Assembly: GCA_029448655.1 (NCBI GenBank)
Contig: JACCLO010000007.1
Coordinates: forward strand, 620,001-684,000
DNA: 64,000 bases
Direction of reading: 5' to 3'
From: Wolfiporia cocos
Taxonomy: Eukaryota; Basidiomycota; Agaricomycetes; Polyporales; Phaeolaceae
Positions 11,366-22,971 of the stretch are shown one piece after another. How positions within the stretch are numbered: the first letter of the stretch is position 1; the number at the start of each line of letters is the position of its first letter. Below the pieces are notes generated by a model, which saw only the letters and a list, made by a program, of their open reading frames with translations, had not been told where the DNA came from and searched no databases. A program made the translations under genes and the position numbers.

Positions 11366-12344
11366 TGACACAAGCGCAACCTTAAGACACACACCGGGGG
11401 AAGGTGGGTCGCATGAAAGCGCCTTCCTGGTCCGGGCATCTCAAGGCACAAAAGGCCAAGACAAGTCTGAGGTTTACGCTCAAGACTGTCCGGCATATAT
11501 ACTCCTAATCTATTTGTACATGTTTGTGTACGGTGGCTCAGAGGCCTCTACGTACTGGTATCTAACTGGCTATGAGTTACGTGCCGGTACTGGCATCGGA
11601 GCGCTGATGTCTATGGCGACGTAGCGTATAAGGGGCGGATCAGTAGTGTAGCCAATCTGTCAGGTTCGATTGGTGGTTCTCGTCGATCGTAGGTGCGCCG
11701 GTAATGGCGGGGTTCCAAGTCCGTGATCGGGCGTGGTCTGCCATGATCGGGGGCGGGCCAGTACGGGCCGGGTATAGTGTAGGTTGATCGAGCGTGATCG
11801 GCTGCGATCGGGGTGTAGCGCTCTGTGACTGGTAGGGTTCTCAGTCGTGCAGAGCCTTGAGTAATTATCCCTGCCTGTTGTACTTGCAGGTTAGGGTGCG
11901 TAAGGGGTATAGTGTAATGTCTATGCCAGTAATGGCGAGTGTCCGTGCGTTGGAGACGCGAGGCGTTAGGTTTAGTGTACTGGGTCACGTGCGAGTGTAG
12001 ACCGTGCCCCTAGTTGGCGTATAGCGTAGTGTGCGATGGTTTAGCCTGATCTGTACAAGGCGTGCCGTCGTGCTATAGTAGCCTGTTGGGCTCTAGGGGT
12101 CGGCTCGTGACTCCGGGGTTTAGGGACTAGGCAGCGTATGTCTTGCTGCCGGGACTTGGACTGAGTCTAGGGTTAGACTGCTGGTGGCCTGCTAGTGCCC
12201 GTAGTGTCCTGTATAGCGGAGGGCTTCTACTAGCGTTGCCGTAGGATTCCAGCTGGGCTCGGATAGAGTGCTGTAGCGTGCTTATGGCGCGAATGGGGTG
12301 TCAACCTAGGGTGTTCTACTAGGCTTTGAAATTGGCTTGTGACA
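11366..12344 (-). repeat. LTR of the LARD-like element (promoter LTR in element sense)
   Basis: 979 bp copy of 4528-5497. It differs by a 9-nt extra segment near 11449 and a few substitutions. As the upstream LTR in element sense it carries the inferred promoter and transcript start. Confidence 0.88.
11495..11501 (-). promoter_or_regulatory. TATA box of the LARD-like element LTR
   Basis: TATATAT on the minus strand, about 27-33 nt upstream of 11468. Base 11468 is where the LTR copy complementary to the primer-binding site begins. That spacing is what is expected if transcription starts exactly at the self-priming sequence. Confidence 0.55.
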
Positions 12345-12575
12345 TCTCAGGCATCTAATGCGCTCTGTACATCATGGATGCACACTACGTGAACGTCAAT
12401 TGCACTTTGATATGGTCTCCTCTCGGTGTATTATACTCAGAAGCACCCTCACAATATGTCCTCACTATTTCCTCAAAAGGAAATATCTGATTTTAATAGA
12501 TGTGACTTCACTGCTGTTCTTGAAGTGGCTTGTACTAAGGCTACCACAGCGTGCCAGTAGGCTCATAAATCAGCC

Positions 12576-12607
12576 TGAGTATAGGAATACAGTCATTCCT
12601 ATACTCA
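12576..12607. repeat. Perfect 13-bp inverted repeat (hairpin)
   Basis: TGAGTATAGGAAT and its exact reverse complement are separated by 6 nt. It lies just upstream of the helicase fragment. No function can be assigned. Confidence 0.6.
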
Positions 12608-12636
12608 CAGTACTCCTCCGTCGCAACACATAAAAA

Positions 12637-12913
12637 ATCATCAGCGAGTTTGAACATATTTTTGGTCCTGATAAGCGACCATACAAATGACAGCTAGATG
12701 TCGCTGAGGTGCTTCTGCTCTGTCTTGACTGCATAGTAATTGCAGGAACAGGCACTGGTAAAACCATGCCCTCTGGGATGGTACTGATGGTGGATGAGGA
12801 GAGGAAGAGGATTGTGATCATACTATCACCATTAAATGAATTAGAAAAGGATCAAGTAAGTCAGAGAGAAGGGGAAAAATGCAACTCTCACTGTAAAGCT
12901 GCATACAATCAGG
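12637..12913 (+). pseudogene. RecQ/DEAD-like helicase fragment, broken
   Basis: Translation gives EFEHIFGPDKRPYK, then a TGA where a tryptophan codon would fit, then QLDVAEVLLL and CIVIAGTGTGKT. The last is a clear Walker A motif of a superfamily 2 helicase, followed by IILSPLNELEKDQ. Only this N-terminal ATP-binding part is present. The frame is lost shortly after motif Ia, and a solo LTR has inserted at 12914. Such helicase-like fragments are common in agaricomycete repeats; the original gene type is uncertain. Confidence 0.6.
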
Positions 12914-13909
12914 TGTCACAAGCCAATTTCAAAGCCTAGTAGAACACCCTAGGTTGACACCCCATTCACGCCATAAGCACGTTACAGCACTCCATCCGAG
13001 CCCAGCTGGAATCCTACGGCAACGCTAGTAGAAGCCCTCCACTACACAGGACACTACGGGCACTAGCAGGCCACCAGCAGTCTAAACCTAGACTCAGTCC
13101 AAAGTCCCGGCAGCAAGACATACGCTGCCTAGTCTCTAAACCCCGGAGTCACGAGCCGACCCCTAGAGTCCAAACAGGCTACGATAGCACAACGGTACGC
13201 CTGGTACAATCTACAGGCTAACACCACCACCGTACACTACGCTATACGCCAACTAGGGGCACGGTCTACACTCGCACGTGACCCAAAGCCTTAAACCTAA
13301 CACCTCGCGTCCCTACCGCACGGACACTCGCCATTACTGGCATAGACATTATACTATACCCCTTACGCACCCTGACCCACGAGTACAACAGGCAGGGATA
13401 ATAACCCAAGGCTCTGCACGACTGAGAACCCTACCAGTCACAGAGCGCTACACCCCAATCGCAGCCAATCACGCTCGATCAACCTGTACTATACCCGGCC
13501 CATACTGGCCAACCCTGATCGCGGCAGACCACGCCCGATCACGAACTTAGAACCCCGCCATTACCGGCACGCCTACGATCGACGAGAACCACCGATCAAA
13601 CCCGACAGATTGGCTACTCTATTTGATCTGCCCCTTATACGCTACGTTGCCATGGACATCCTCCCGCGTCAGCGCTCCGATGCCATTACCGGCCCGTAGC
13701 TCATAGCCAGTTAGATACCAGTACGTAGAGGCCTCTGAGCCGCCGTACACAAACATGTACAAATAGTTTAGGAGTATATATGCCAGGCAGTCTTGAGCGT
13801 AAACCTCAGACTTGTCTTGGCCTTTGACGGCTAGTGGTCCCGGGATCAGGAAGGCGCCTTTGAGCGAGCCCCCTTCCCCCGGTTGAGTGCTAGTTTGTTG
13901 CTTGTGTCA
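12914..13909 (+). repeat. Solo LTR related to the LARD-like element, opposite orientation
   Basis: 996 bp starting TGTCACAAGCC and ending GCTTGTGTCA. It is clearly homologous to the LARD LTRs but visibly more diverged. Flanking 5-bp duplications TCAGG lie at 12909-12913 and 13910-13914, so it is a complete solo LTR left by LTR-LTR recombination. The family has therefore moved here at least twice, at different times. Confidence 0.88.
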
Positions 13910-13914
13910 TCAGG

Positions 13915-14900
13915 CCAAACACTTGTGATGTGAAAGGCCTATCTGTGACTCCCATGAATGTGGAGATGTACAAATTACACTCTGATTTCCACGAGGTTGG
14001 TCCTTGTCACAGATCTGGGACATTCTACGAATTTTCCTGTATTTTTTTTACCTATTTTTCCCGTATTTCTACGAGCATATTCAAGCTCGCTGCTTTAAGC
14101 ACCCATAGACACGTACACACACACAAACAACACGTACATAACACGCTTGTAATGTACTACACGTAAGCGGCCCAAAGGTTTATCACAAGCCTACGTCCTA
14201 GATGACTCATATCCCAATACTGGCATATGTCATCATGCTTACTCAGCTTACAAACCCTTGTAGCCACAACATCAACGTGGACCTACTGGTCCAAAGCCTG
14301 TTTCTTACTGGTGCGGCCATTACCGGCGCACATGGACTACCGTAGTTTACGACTTAGCCATAATTTCTGTATGGGCGCACAGACCCGGTACTTTAGGGCA
14401 AGCCATTACCAGCTGCTGTCGCTGCATGTATATAAGTAGGAATAGCTCTACGCTATTCTTAAGATTTGTTCTCTTGCATTCGCAACTCTTGCACACCACT
14501 CCTGCTGCACTTACTAGTCCCTCACCTCGCCCCTCAAGCTCCTCAAGCTTCTTAGTCAAGTAAAGTGAGTCCCACAACTAGTTTGTGTCAGTCCCATCAT
14601 TACAGTAGCACACTGTATGCGTACAACAAGAGTGAGTGATGCTGAGCCACACGTGTGTTCAAGCGCACGACACTCAGGTCACATGGTGGGTTAGAGAGAG
14701 AGACAACCATTTATACCCCACAGTCAGTAACCTATGTACATGTGCAGTAGCTAACAAGAGCCACGGTGAAGTAAATAGTCCCGTAAAAATGAGTAGGGTG
14801 GTGTTATGGGTCATACTTTGTCATGTATTGTAAAGTGGTCATGGGTCATGTGCAGCCACACCTCATTCCATAACTACCATGTCCGAATAAGCGCCCAACT
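13915..14900. other. Non-coding stretch between solo LTR and LINE
   Basis: About 1 kb with short frames only. There are CA-rich runs near 14105-14140 and a GA-repeat-like patch near 14690. I see no gene, tRNA or repeat boundary. Confidence 0.4.
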
Positions 14901-14944
14901 CCCCCATTGTTGTTGAGCCCCCTGCTCCAACATCTCCCAACAAT

Positions 14945-17397
14945 TTGAACTTCTTGAACCATACCACAACAATTCTGACATTGGTGACACCCTTGCAGGG
15001 CAGACCGCTCACCTTGCACTTGAACCTCTCCACTCACATGCACAAGAATTCATCTCTGCCTATGCCAACTTTAGCAGAGACAATGCCCTCCATCTATATT
15101 CCCTATATTTACATCGCAACCTCTGTGCCATTAGTGTTACGGGTCGAATACCCGTTCGTATATTCGAGTCGCGAATATAGATCGTTTCTTCTGCACGTAG
15201 GCATGTAGCCATATGCAAGGCAAATGCTCGTTAGATGCCTTCAAGTCCTAGGTGGATTTCCTAGGAGATCGTATAATATCCAATACGCGTTAGAGGATAT
15301 AATCGGTTCAAGTGCGAGTCGGATAGAATATAAGACTCGCCTAAGTCCGAGAAGTCGATGTGCACTTCGAGGACTTAGTCGTTCGGTTGCTCGAGCGAGA
15401 AATACTGAGTGTAGTTTCCTACGTTTGAGAACGAGTATAAGACTTCTTGTTTGTACAACAAGGTCGAGCTGAGGAGCCTCGACAGTAAATACATGAGGTT
15501 ATATACTACGTTAGGTATTAGGGGTCAAGTCTATCCCAGATGCCACCGATACTATCTACGCTATAGTGCCAAACGTTTGATAAGTATGGATTGATATATC
15601 TGAGACGATAGATAGGAATGATGATGGCGGTTGAACACCATCTGTCAGCTAATAAATGATAAATATGAAACGAGGACAGAGTTGGATCTGTCAAAGGTGA
15701 AACGTGCCCTATATGCTAATACAACTGGGGATGCACCCAGTACGAGTCACGAGTAGCCAGGGGGTTGGTTGCGCAACAAGTCCCTGTATCGTATTCGCCC
15801 AATGGTGAGTTCTGCCAGTGTTCGAAAAATTCGAAATAACCGTAACAATTAGTGATGGTATCGAACACTTTGGCTGATGAGGACTTCGAGACCATGCTTT
15901 ACTCAGACACTTTTCCTCTGACCTCCTTGCTCTCAGTCTTTGGATTGATGATGTAATCTCCAAACGTGAAAACCTATCAATGACAAAGACAACCATATGA
16001 ACATCCAACCATCCCCCAACCACCCCCCTCTCACACTCCCTACTACTCCCACACCCCCCCTCTCATTCTCCAACCCATCCCCACTCCCCCTCTTGCCCCA
16101 GAGTCACATGCCAGTCCCATCGCACATGAAATCCTTACCATCCTAGGTCCCATCCTCAATCAATTTTCATCCCGCCTCGATACCTTTGAAACACGACTCA
16201 GCAACTCAGCATCTACTGCTCCCACAAAACACACAAAACACAACCAAACAAGCCAGCCACAACCTCCACCTCCCACCAAACGAATTTGCACTAACAATCC
16301 CACCACCAACATCCATACCCCACCTTCCCCAGTCAACAGCATTGAAGAACTCTATGCATCTACCCATTCCTGCCCCATGCCCCACTTATGCCTCCATGAC
16401 TAAGACGAACAAACCACCCAAGCTGACCAAACAAAACCAACCTCCCAACCCCCACAATGAACACCCTACCAACTCACTTCCCCCAGCATCCCCTTACATT
16501 GAATGGGTAATCTGCCTTGGTGGTAACATTCCAGACAATCTTGCTCACCCCATCCCCGAATCACACATTCACCAAATTCTCCTCTGCGACATGTCCAAAC
16601 ACACTGCATGGTGCAACCAAAACAGCAACCTCCTCGCTGTCAAACGTACCCCCACATGAAACCTTGTCTTGGTTTTTCCCTCTAGCACCACATGTGACAC
16701 CATCACCCACTTCCTTCCCCTCATACACTCCATCCTCAAACTACCTGATGTTGAAATCATCTCACCCAACATCCCATGGTTGAAACTAGTCCTCCACTAC
16801 GTACCCTGCCACCCCACCCCCAAATCACAACACTTCTCTGACACCACATTTCTTAACACCCTCCACAACAACCCCACCTTCTCCAATCTCACCTACATCT
16901 GGGGCCCTCATTGGATACGCCACGACGAAAACATGAAAGACCAAATGAAATCTACCATATCTGTCGCATTTGAAGACCCAACAGGTGATCTCCAAAAATC
17001 AATCCAACATTCCCAGATTTACATGTTTGGTACCCTAGTCACCGTCAGTACATACACAGACCCCCCTCTCCTTATCTGCTGCTTCAAATGCCAATGATTT
17101 GGCCACAACCACTCCTCTCAAAAACCCTGCCACCGCCCTATCACATGCTGCCTCTGCGGAGACTTACATGACACCTCCCACCACCACACTGAATGCATCT
17201 CATGTGTCACAGAAAACTTCCCCAACGACCAACCATGTGACCCATCCCACTACCACTGCATCAACTGCAATGGCACACACACCTGCAACAATGTCCACTG
17301 TCCTGACCGACACCACTTCCACAATCCCGCAGACCGCTTCTGCACCAACATCAAACCCAATGAGGAAGTGCCACCTATGTCCCACATATAATTGATA
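14945..17397 (+). pseudogene. LINE ORF1 (gag-like, cysteine-rich knuckles), interrupted
   Basis: N-terminal fragments lie before the solo LTR at 15135 (segment reading SAYANFSRDNALHLYSLYLH). The protein continues after it in several frames. Near 17075-17380 there is a run of Cys/His clusters (ICCFKCQ, CLCGDLHDTSHHHTEC, HCINCNGTHTC) resembling the zinc knuckles at the C-terminus of LINE ORF1 proteins. A TGA falls inside the first knuckle. ORF1 binds the LINE RNA in active elements; this copy cannot encode it intact. Confidence 0.55.
15135..15847 (-). repeat. Solo LTR of the Gypsy family
   Basis: 713 bp starting TGTTACGGGTCGAATACCCG and ending CCGTAACA. Target duplications ATTAG lie at 15130-15134 and 15848-15852. 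It interrupts LINE ORF1. It contains the same 11-mer AAGGTCGAGCT as the full-length element. Orientation is the same as the Gypsy element at 22972-31439. Confidence 0.9.
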
Positions 17398-17403
17398 CAC
17401 CAC

Positions 17404-19130
17404 CCATGTCTTTCACACACATCCTCCAACTCAACATCACAAAATCCAATATCTGAATGAAAATAGTACTCGACACCGCCACTAACTATGACATCATCCT
17501 CTTCCAAGAACACTGGTGGAACCAATGTGGTACTGCCAAAGCCACTCTCGGGCTTGAACCCCAACCTATTTATGCTACAGTATCTAACCCTGCCTGGAAA
17601 TGCCTGCTCTCCACCCTTCCTTCCAATGAATCCACCCCCTATGTATGTACCTAGTGTTGCGAGGTCCGGTCCCAAGGACCACTAAAGACCAAGGACAGGA
17701 CCAGGACTGGACTGATTAGGACCGATTCAGTGGTCCGGTCCAGTCCCAGTCCTAACACGGTCCTGGTCCTGGTCCTAATGAGTTGTCAATTTATACAGGA
17801 CTGGTTGGGACTGGTCTGGACCAGTCCTGGACTGGTCCCAAAAGTTAGCATAGAATAGTGCTTCAACTCCAAGATTGTAAACCATGATGCACTAATTTAA
17901 ACATAAAATCAAGTACCTAAGACTCCAGTGAGTGATCCAAGACGATCTGCATCATGTATGTACCACTAGCTAAGCATCACAAAACCTGACAATTATAATT
18001 TTTGCCAGTAAAGCTTCTAATATTAATGATACAATGAAGCGCTGCTATTGTCTTGGGCAGTGCTTAACACATGCAGTCTGCCCTCATGTTATCACTAATG
18101 TTGTTGACTTGCACACAGTTGTATATTATTCTGCCCAGTAGCTTTGACACTTGCACATTGAAATAGATATATATGCAGTTCAATCTCGTGCAGTCACTGG
18201 CTTCCAACCACTTAGTGGTCACTATTACTACTCATTGTGTCATACAAGAATGAAACAATAAAATGTCGTCAGGTTGAACCTGAGATGTACAGTCACCACA
18301 GTGGCATATATAAATATATACCAGCTTCAGTGTACCAACCATACTGGCAAAACTCAACAATTGGTGCATCATAGTCAATTTTCAAGCTGTACTAAGTATG
18401 TTTTGATACATGTTGAGCAATAAGTGCCCTTTCGTCACTTTTTATTACAAATAAAATCTAGTCAAGTGAATGACCATTCAATCGGTCCTGGGACCGGTAT
18501 AGGACCGCGGTCCTGCTTGGGACCGGTCTCAGTCCGGTCTCTCATTGCCCGCACTGGTCCTGTCCTGGTCCTGGTCCTCGGTCCTGCCCAAAACATGCAA
18601 AAGACCGGACCGGACCAGACCTCGCAACACTATATGTACCTATATACGAAAACCCTACTCCCAATATTTACACCTCACCTCCGTCACAAAATTATATCCA
18701 ATCCACACATCTTATGCATCATCTCACTTACATCCACCTCTCACGAACTCATCCTCATAAACATATACAATCACTCACCCCCACAGACCTCCACACTTGA
18801 CATCATTACCGACACCAACCTCCTTCCCCACTACACCAACATTTTCTGTGGTGACTTTAACCTTCACCACCACAACTGGAACCCTCACCTACATTGACCC
18901 CAAAACCTCACTCTAGACAACCAACTCCTCACCTGGACCGATGCCAACAACCTTACTTTACTCAACTCACCCGACCAACCCACCCACTACGATCACCACA
19001 CCACATCCATCATTGACCTCACCTTTGCTCAACATAACCACAACACCACCTTCCATGACTGGAATGTTAACAACCTCCCCCATATGGTGTTCTGATCATT
19101 TCCCCATCACCCTCACCATTCACTTCCACC
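17404..19130 (+). pseudogene. LINE ORF2 AP-endonuclease domain, interrupted by a hAT element
   Basis: The frame after 17404 contains DIILFQEHW, the EN motif with catalytic glutamate. Beyond the inserted hAT element the domain continues with IFCGDFNLHHHNWNP (the GDFN-H motif), then DLTFAQHN and a degraded SDHFP motif around 19085-19105. Stops interrupt it. The order and spacing match the apurinic-like endonuclease that nicks target DNA in LINEs. Confidence 0.65.
17652..18632. mobile_element. Non-autonomous hAT transposon (981 bp) inside the LINE
   Basis: The ends TAGTGTTGCGAGGTC and GACCTCGCAACACTA are perfect 15-bp inverted repeats. They are flanked by the 8-bp duplication TATGTACC (17644-17651 and 18633-18640), diagnostic of hAT. 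Both subterminal regions are packed with GGACC/GGTCC-type short repeats in both orientations, likely transposase binding sites. No transposase ORF is present. Confidence 0.88.
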
Positions 19131-20612
19131 ACCTTCTCCCCACACCCACTCCACCTACCACATACCACATCAACCCCTCCAACCAATCTGAATGGACCCA
19201 ACACCTCCACCATTATCTCTCACTCCATCCCCCCACTCATTTACACCACACCTTCTGACCTCGACAATGGAGCTCTCATCCTCCAAAATGCCATGCAATA
19301 CACCACTGCCCACTCCATGCACCCCCGCAAACCTTCTAACCGCAAACACTCTTACTGGTGGAACGACAATTGCGATCGTCTTGCACACTCCATCAACCAC
19401 TCCACACACCCCCACCAACATCACCTCCTTTACAAACAACTACGCTCCACCGCCAAAACCGCCAAACTTAACTGGGCTACCCACATCATCGAACAACAAC
19501 AACACCACAACCTCTGGTCCCTAGCAAAATGGCCATACCAACAACGACACAAGCACCCCCCCCCCATCCACACCCCCCATGGTTATGCTACCACCATCAA
19601 CAACAAAGCTACTATCTTCGCCGGCACATATTTTCCACCACAAGGCCCTCCCGCCCAGACCACACTCACTTACGACCCTGATCCCCTACCTACACGTACT
19701 TACCACCCCATCACCCCACACGAAATAACATATGCACTAACCACTCCTCAAACTCCACTGCACCAGGCCTCACCAGCACTAACTGGCGCTTATTAAAATG
19801 GTTTAATCAATCCCGCTCCGCTCCCTACCTACTTTTATTCATTAACACCTCCATCCAACTCGGATACCTTCCTCCCTCTTTACATACTGGAATAGTAGTC
19901 ATGATCCCAAAACCAAATAAACCAGACTATACACTACCTAAATCCTACTGTCCCATTACCCTTATTGAAAACCTTTCTAAACTCATTGAAAAAATTATAG
20001 CAACCCGTCTCCTATACGACATTGGCAAACACCACCTCATTCCCACCACCCAATATGGTGGACATAACCATTCCTCACCACTTGACGGTGGACTCACCCT
20101 CGTCCACGACATCCACTCCATATGGAAACAAGGATGAGTCGTCACATTCATCGCACTTGACATTTCTGGATTCTTTAACAATATCAACCACAACCACCTA
20201 CAACACCAACTTTACCTCCTCGGCTTCCCACTTATATCACACGATGGATCACCTCCTTCATTCAAGACCGCACCATCCAATTCCACATCGACAATGATGA
20301 CACAGACTCACTCTAGGTCTACGTGCTAATGAGGGGCTACCAGCACTGCTGGCTAGCACAGGGTATGGTGTCCAAGAGGTCTCATACGATACTGCTCAAG
20401 GATGGAACCACAGACTAGTGTGGGGATATAGGGCAGAGCCCAGCAGATGTTGTTGTTGACTGAGCATGCAGAGGAGAGGTGTTGTAAGGGGGACACACCC
20501 CAACATCTAAGTACTAAAGGGCCGTGGATTGCGTGGGAACTGCCATGTGCTTTTCCACGTGTGCCACGTGCTGTCCGTCATCCCATAGGGCTCGCGCCAC
20601 CGACCCAGGGAG

Positions 20613-21320
20613 TGTTACGGTTGTTTTGATTTTTCGAATATCGTCAGAACTCACCACTGGGCAAATACGATACAGGGACTTGTTGCGCAACCAACTCCCC
20701 TGGCTACTCGTGACTCTACTGGGCGCATCCCCAGTTGTACTAGTCTATAGGGTGCGTTTCATCTTTGGCAGATCCAACTCTGCCACCGTTTCATGTTCAT
20801 CGTTTGTTAGCTAATAGATGGCGTTCAACCGCCATCATTCCTATCTATCGTCTCAGGTATATCACTACATACCTATCAAACGTTTGGTACTATAGCGTAG
20901 ATAGTATCGGTGACATCTGGGACGGACTTGACCTCTGAAACCCAACGTGGTATATAAACTAATGTACCTACTGTCGAGGCTCTTCAGCTCGACCTTGTTG
21001 TATAAACAAGAAGTCTTATACTCGTTCTCAAACGTAGGAAACTACACTCAGTATTTCTCACTCGAGCAACTGAACGACTAAGTCCTCGAAGTGCACACTG
21101 ACTTCTCGGACTTAGGCGAGTCTTATATTCTATTCGACTCGCACTTGAACAGATTATATCCTCTAACGCGTATTGGATATTAACCGATCTCCTAAGGACT
21201 TCACTTAGGACCCGAAGGCATCTAACGAGTATTTGCCTTGCATACGGCGACGTGCCTACGTGCAGAAGAACGATCTATATTCGCGACTCGAATATACGAA
21301 CGGGTATTCGACCCGTAACA
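20613..21320 (+). repeat. Solo LTR of the Gypsy family, inverted
   Basis: 708 bp, TGTTACGGTTG to CCCGTAACA, with duplication GGGAG at 20608-20612 and 21321-21325. Orientation is opposite to the other copies in the window. Confidence 0.9.
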
Positions 21321-21393
21321 GGGAGTTGGCCAGTGGATTCCCACGCCCGGTGCCTGCAAGGCGCGCGCATTCTTCGACCGCGTCCTGAACCTC

Positions 21394-22105
21394 TGTTATG
21401 GGTCGAATACCCATTTGTATATTCGAGTCGCGAATATAGATCGTTCTTCTGCACTTAGGCTTGTTGCTGTATGCAAGGCAAATGCTCATTAGATGCCTTC
21501 AAGTCCTAGGTGGATTTCCTAGGAGATCGTATAATATCCAATACGCGTTAGAGGATATAATCGGTTCAAGTGCGAGTCGGATAGAATATAAGACTCGCCT
21601 AAGTCCGAGAAGTCGATGTGCACTTCGAGGACTTAGTCGTTCGGTTGCTCGAGCGAGAAATACTGAGTGTAGTTTCCTACGTTTGAGAACGAGTATAAGA
21701 CTTCTTGTTTGTACAACAAGGTCAAGCTGAGGAGCCTTGACCGTAGATACATGAGTTTATATACTACGTTGGGTTTTCAGGGGTCAAGTCGGTCCCAGAT
21801 GTCACCGCTACTATCTACGCTATAGTACCAAATGTTTGATAGGTATGTAGTGATATATCTGAAATGATAACGAGGAATGATGATGGCGGTTGAACGCCAT
21901 CTATCAGCTAGTAAATGATAAACATGAAACGGGGCAGAGTGGAATCTGCCGAAGGTGAAACTTGCCCTATTTACTAATACAACCCGGGGATGCGCCCAGT
22001 ACGGGTCACGAGTAGCCAGGGGGTTGGTTGCGCAACAAGTCCCTGTATCGTATTCACCCTATGGTGAGTTCTGCCAGCGTTCGAAAAATTAGAATGACCG
22101 TAACA
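21394..22105 (-). repeat. Solo LTR of the Gypsy family
   Basis: 712 bp, TGTTATGGGTCG to CCGTAACA, with duplication ACCTC at 21389-21393 and 22106-22110. It lies 73 bp from an inverted copy, so the pair could form a large hairpin. Confidence 0.9.
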
Positions 22106-22971
22106 ACCTCCCTGCGCTGTGCCACAGGATTTTGCAGCTTTTGTAACATAAATAGCCTGTACTGTAGATACATGCCAGAAAATTCAGGAGGTTTTGAGGG
22201 ACCACATTTGTGGACACAGGATTACAAGCTCAGCGACGACGACACCGAGCATCAGCGAGGTGTCGGAAGTGGCTGAGTGGGCAGAGACACGTTGGGCGGA
22301 CTCACGATCCAATATGTTCTTATTCTATTAATTATCATACTTTAGTGACAATTGACATCCATGGTGAAGCCATGGGTAATTAAAATCGTTACAATAACTG
22401 TTCTGAGGTGTAAGCCTCAGAACGCTACAGACTATATACATGCTTGGCAACACAGATGCTAAGGCCACCCTAAAGGTGGCCCCTACGCTAAGTAGATAAG
22501 ATAGGGGCTGTGCGCATATGTACAATCTATAAGTCAGGTGACCATGGGGGAGATCATGTGACATGGGGACATAGATACGTGAGTTTGACCCCGGCGTATG
22601 GCAATATATGGTCATGTGTAATAAACCGTGACAAACGAACTCAGCAATGTCTACCACACTGGCAACATTGGCACTCCCCCATCTTATCCACCATATACAC
22701 ATCACCCATACTACACCACCTCACCTCCCTCTCCCCAGACGCCAATTTATATTCCTATGTCGATGACCTCAGCCTCATGGCTGCTGGCCCTACCAATCTC
22801 CACCCACTGCACTGAACACACTGCTAACCTCACTTGGCAAACCCTCCATGACATTGGCCTCGACATAGGCCATGACAAAATTGATGCCACACATTTTTAC
22901 CACACACGAAAACACCACCCCATCCCACACATCACCATCACTTCACCCAACTCCCCACCTATCACCGTACC

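Larger units (their letters stand above)
4528..12344 (-). mobile_element. Full-length 7.8 kb LTR retrotransposon with no gag-pol (LARD-like)
   Basis: Two nearly identical direct repeats (4528-5497 and 11366-12344) bound 5.87 kb of internal sequence. The whole is flanked by the 5-bp duplication TCTCA (4523-4527 and 12345-12349). Orientation is minus: a polypurine tract lies next to the repeat at 5498 and a primer-binding site next to the repeat at 11366. The interior has no recognisable gag, protease, RT, RNase H or integrase in any frame; the longest frames (about 110-200 codons) resemble nothing I know. This fits a large retrotransposon derivative that moves with proteins supplied in trans. 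The LTRs differ by only a few substitutions and one 9-nt indel, so the insertion is recent. Confidence 0.85.
20319..22635. mobile_element. Unidentified insertion in the LINE RT, carrying two opposed solo LTRs
   Basis: LINE homology stops near 20318 and resumes near 22636. ACTCA occurs on both sides and may be a target duplication, but no terminal motif supports it. Removing the two solo LTRs leaves about 0.9 kb without an ORF. That residue contains two small hairpins (TTCTGAGG...CCTCAGAA near 22402 and GGCCACC...GGTGGCC near 22463) and a partial tRNA-like 5' half near 22262. The element type is unknown. Confidence 0.4.
19890..22966 (+). pseudogene. LINE ORF2 reverse transcriptase, split by an unidentified insertion
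   Basis: Left part: MIPKPNKPDYTLPKSYCPI, an N-terminal RT motif, at 19901, then FIALDISGFFNNI (motif A) near 20145. Right part, after the insertion: SPILSTIY and YVDDLSLMA near 22760, the catalytic YxDD (motif C). The expected GLPQGSP motif between A and C is degraded at the junction near 22650. In-frame stops occur, for example TGA before VVTFIALD. Confidence 0.7.

Noticed and set aside
21461..21730. 89-codon frame also seen in part at 15224-15472
   Set aside because: Lies within Gypsy LTRs antisense to the element; repeated only because the LTRs are copies.
22262..22330. tRNA gene (Leu/Ser-like 5' half)
   Set aside because: A D-arm-like GTGGCTGAGTGG is present, but no T-arm or matching acceptor strand follows.
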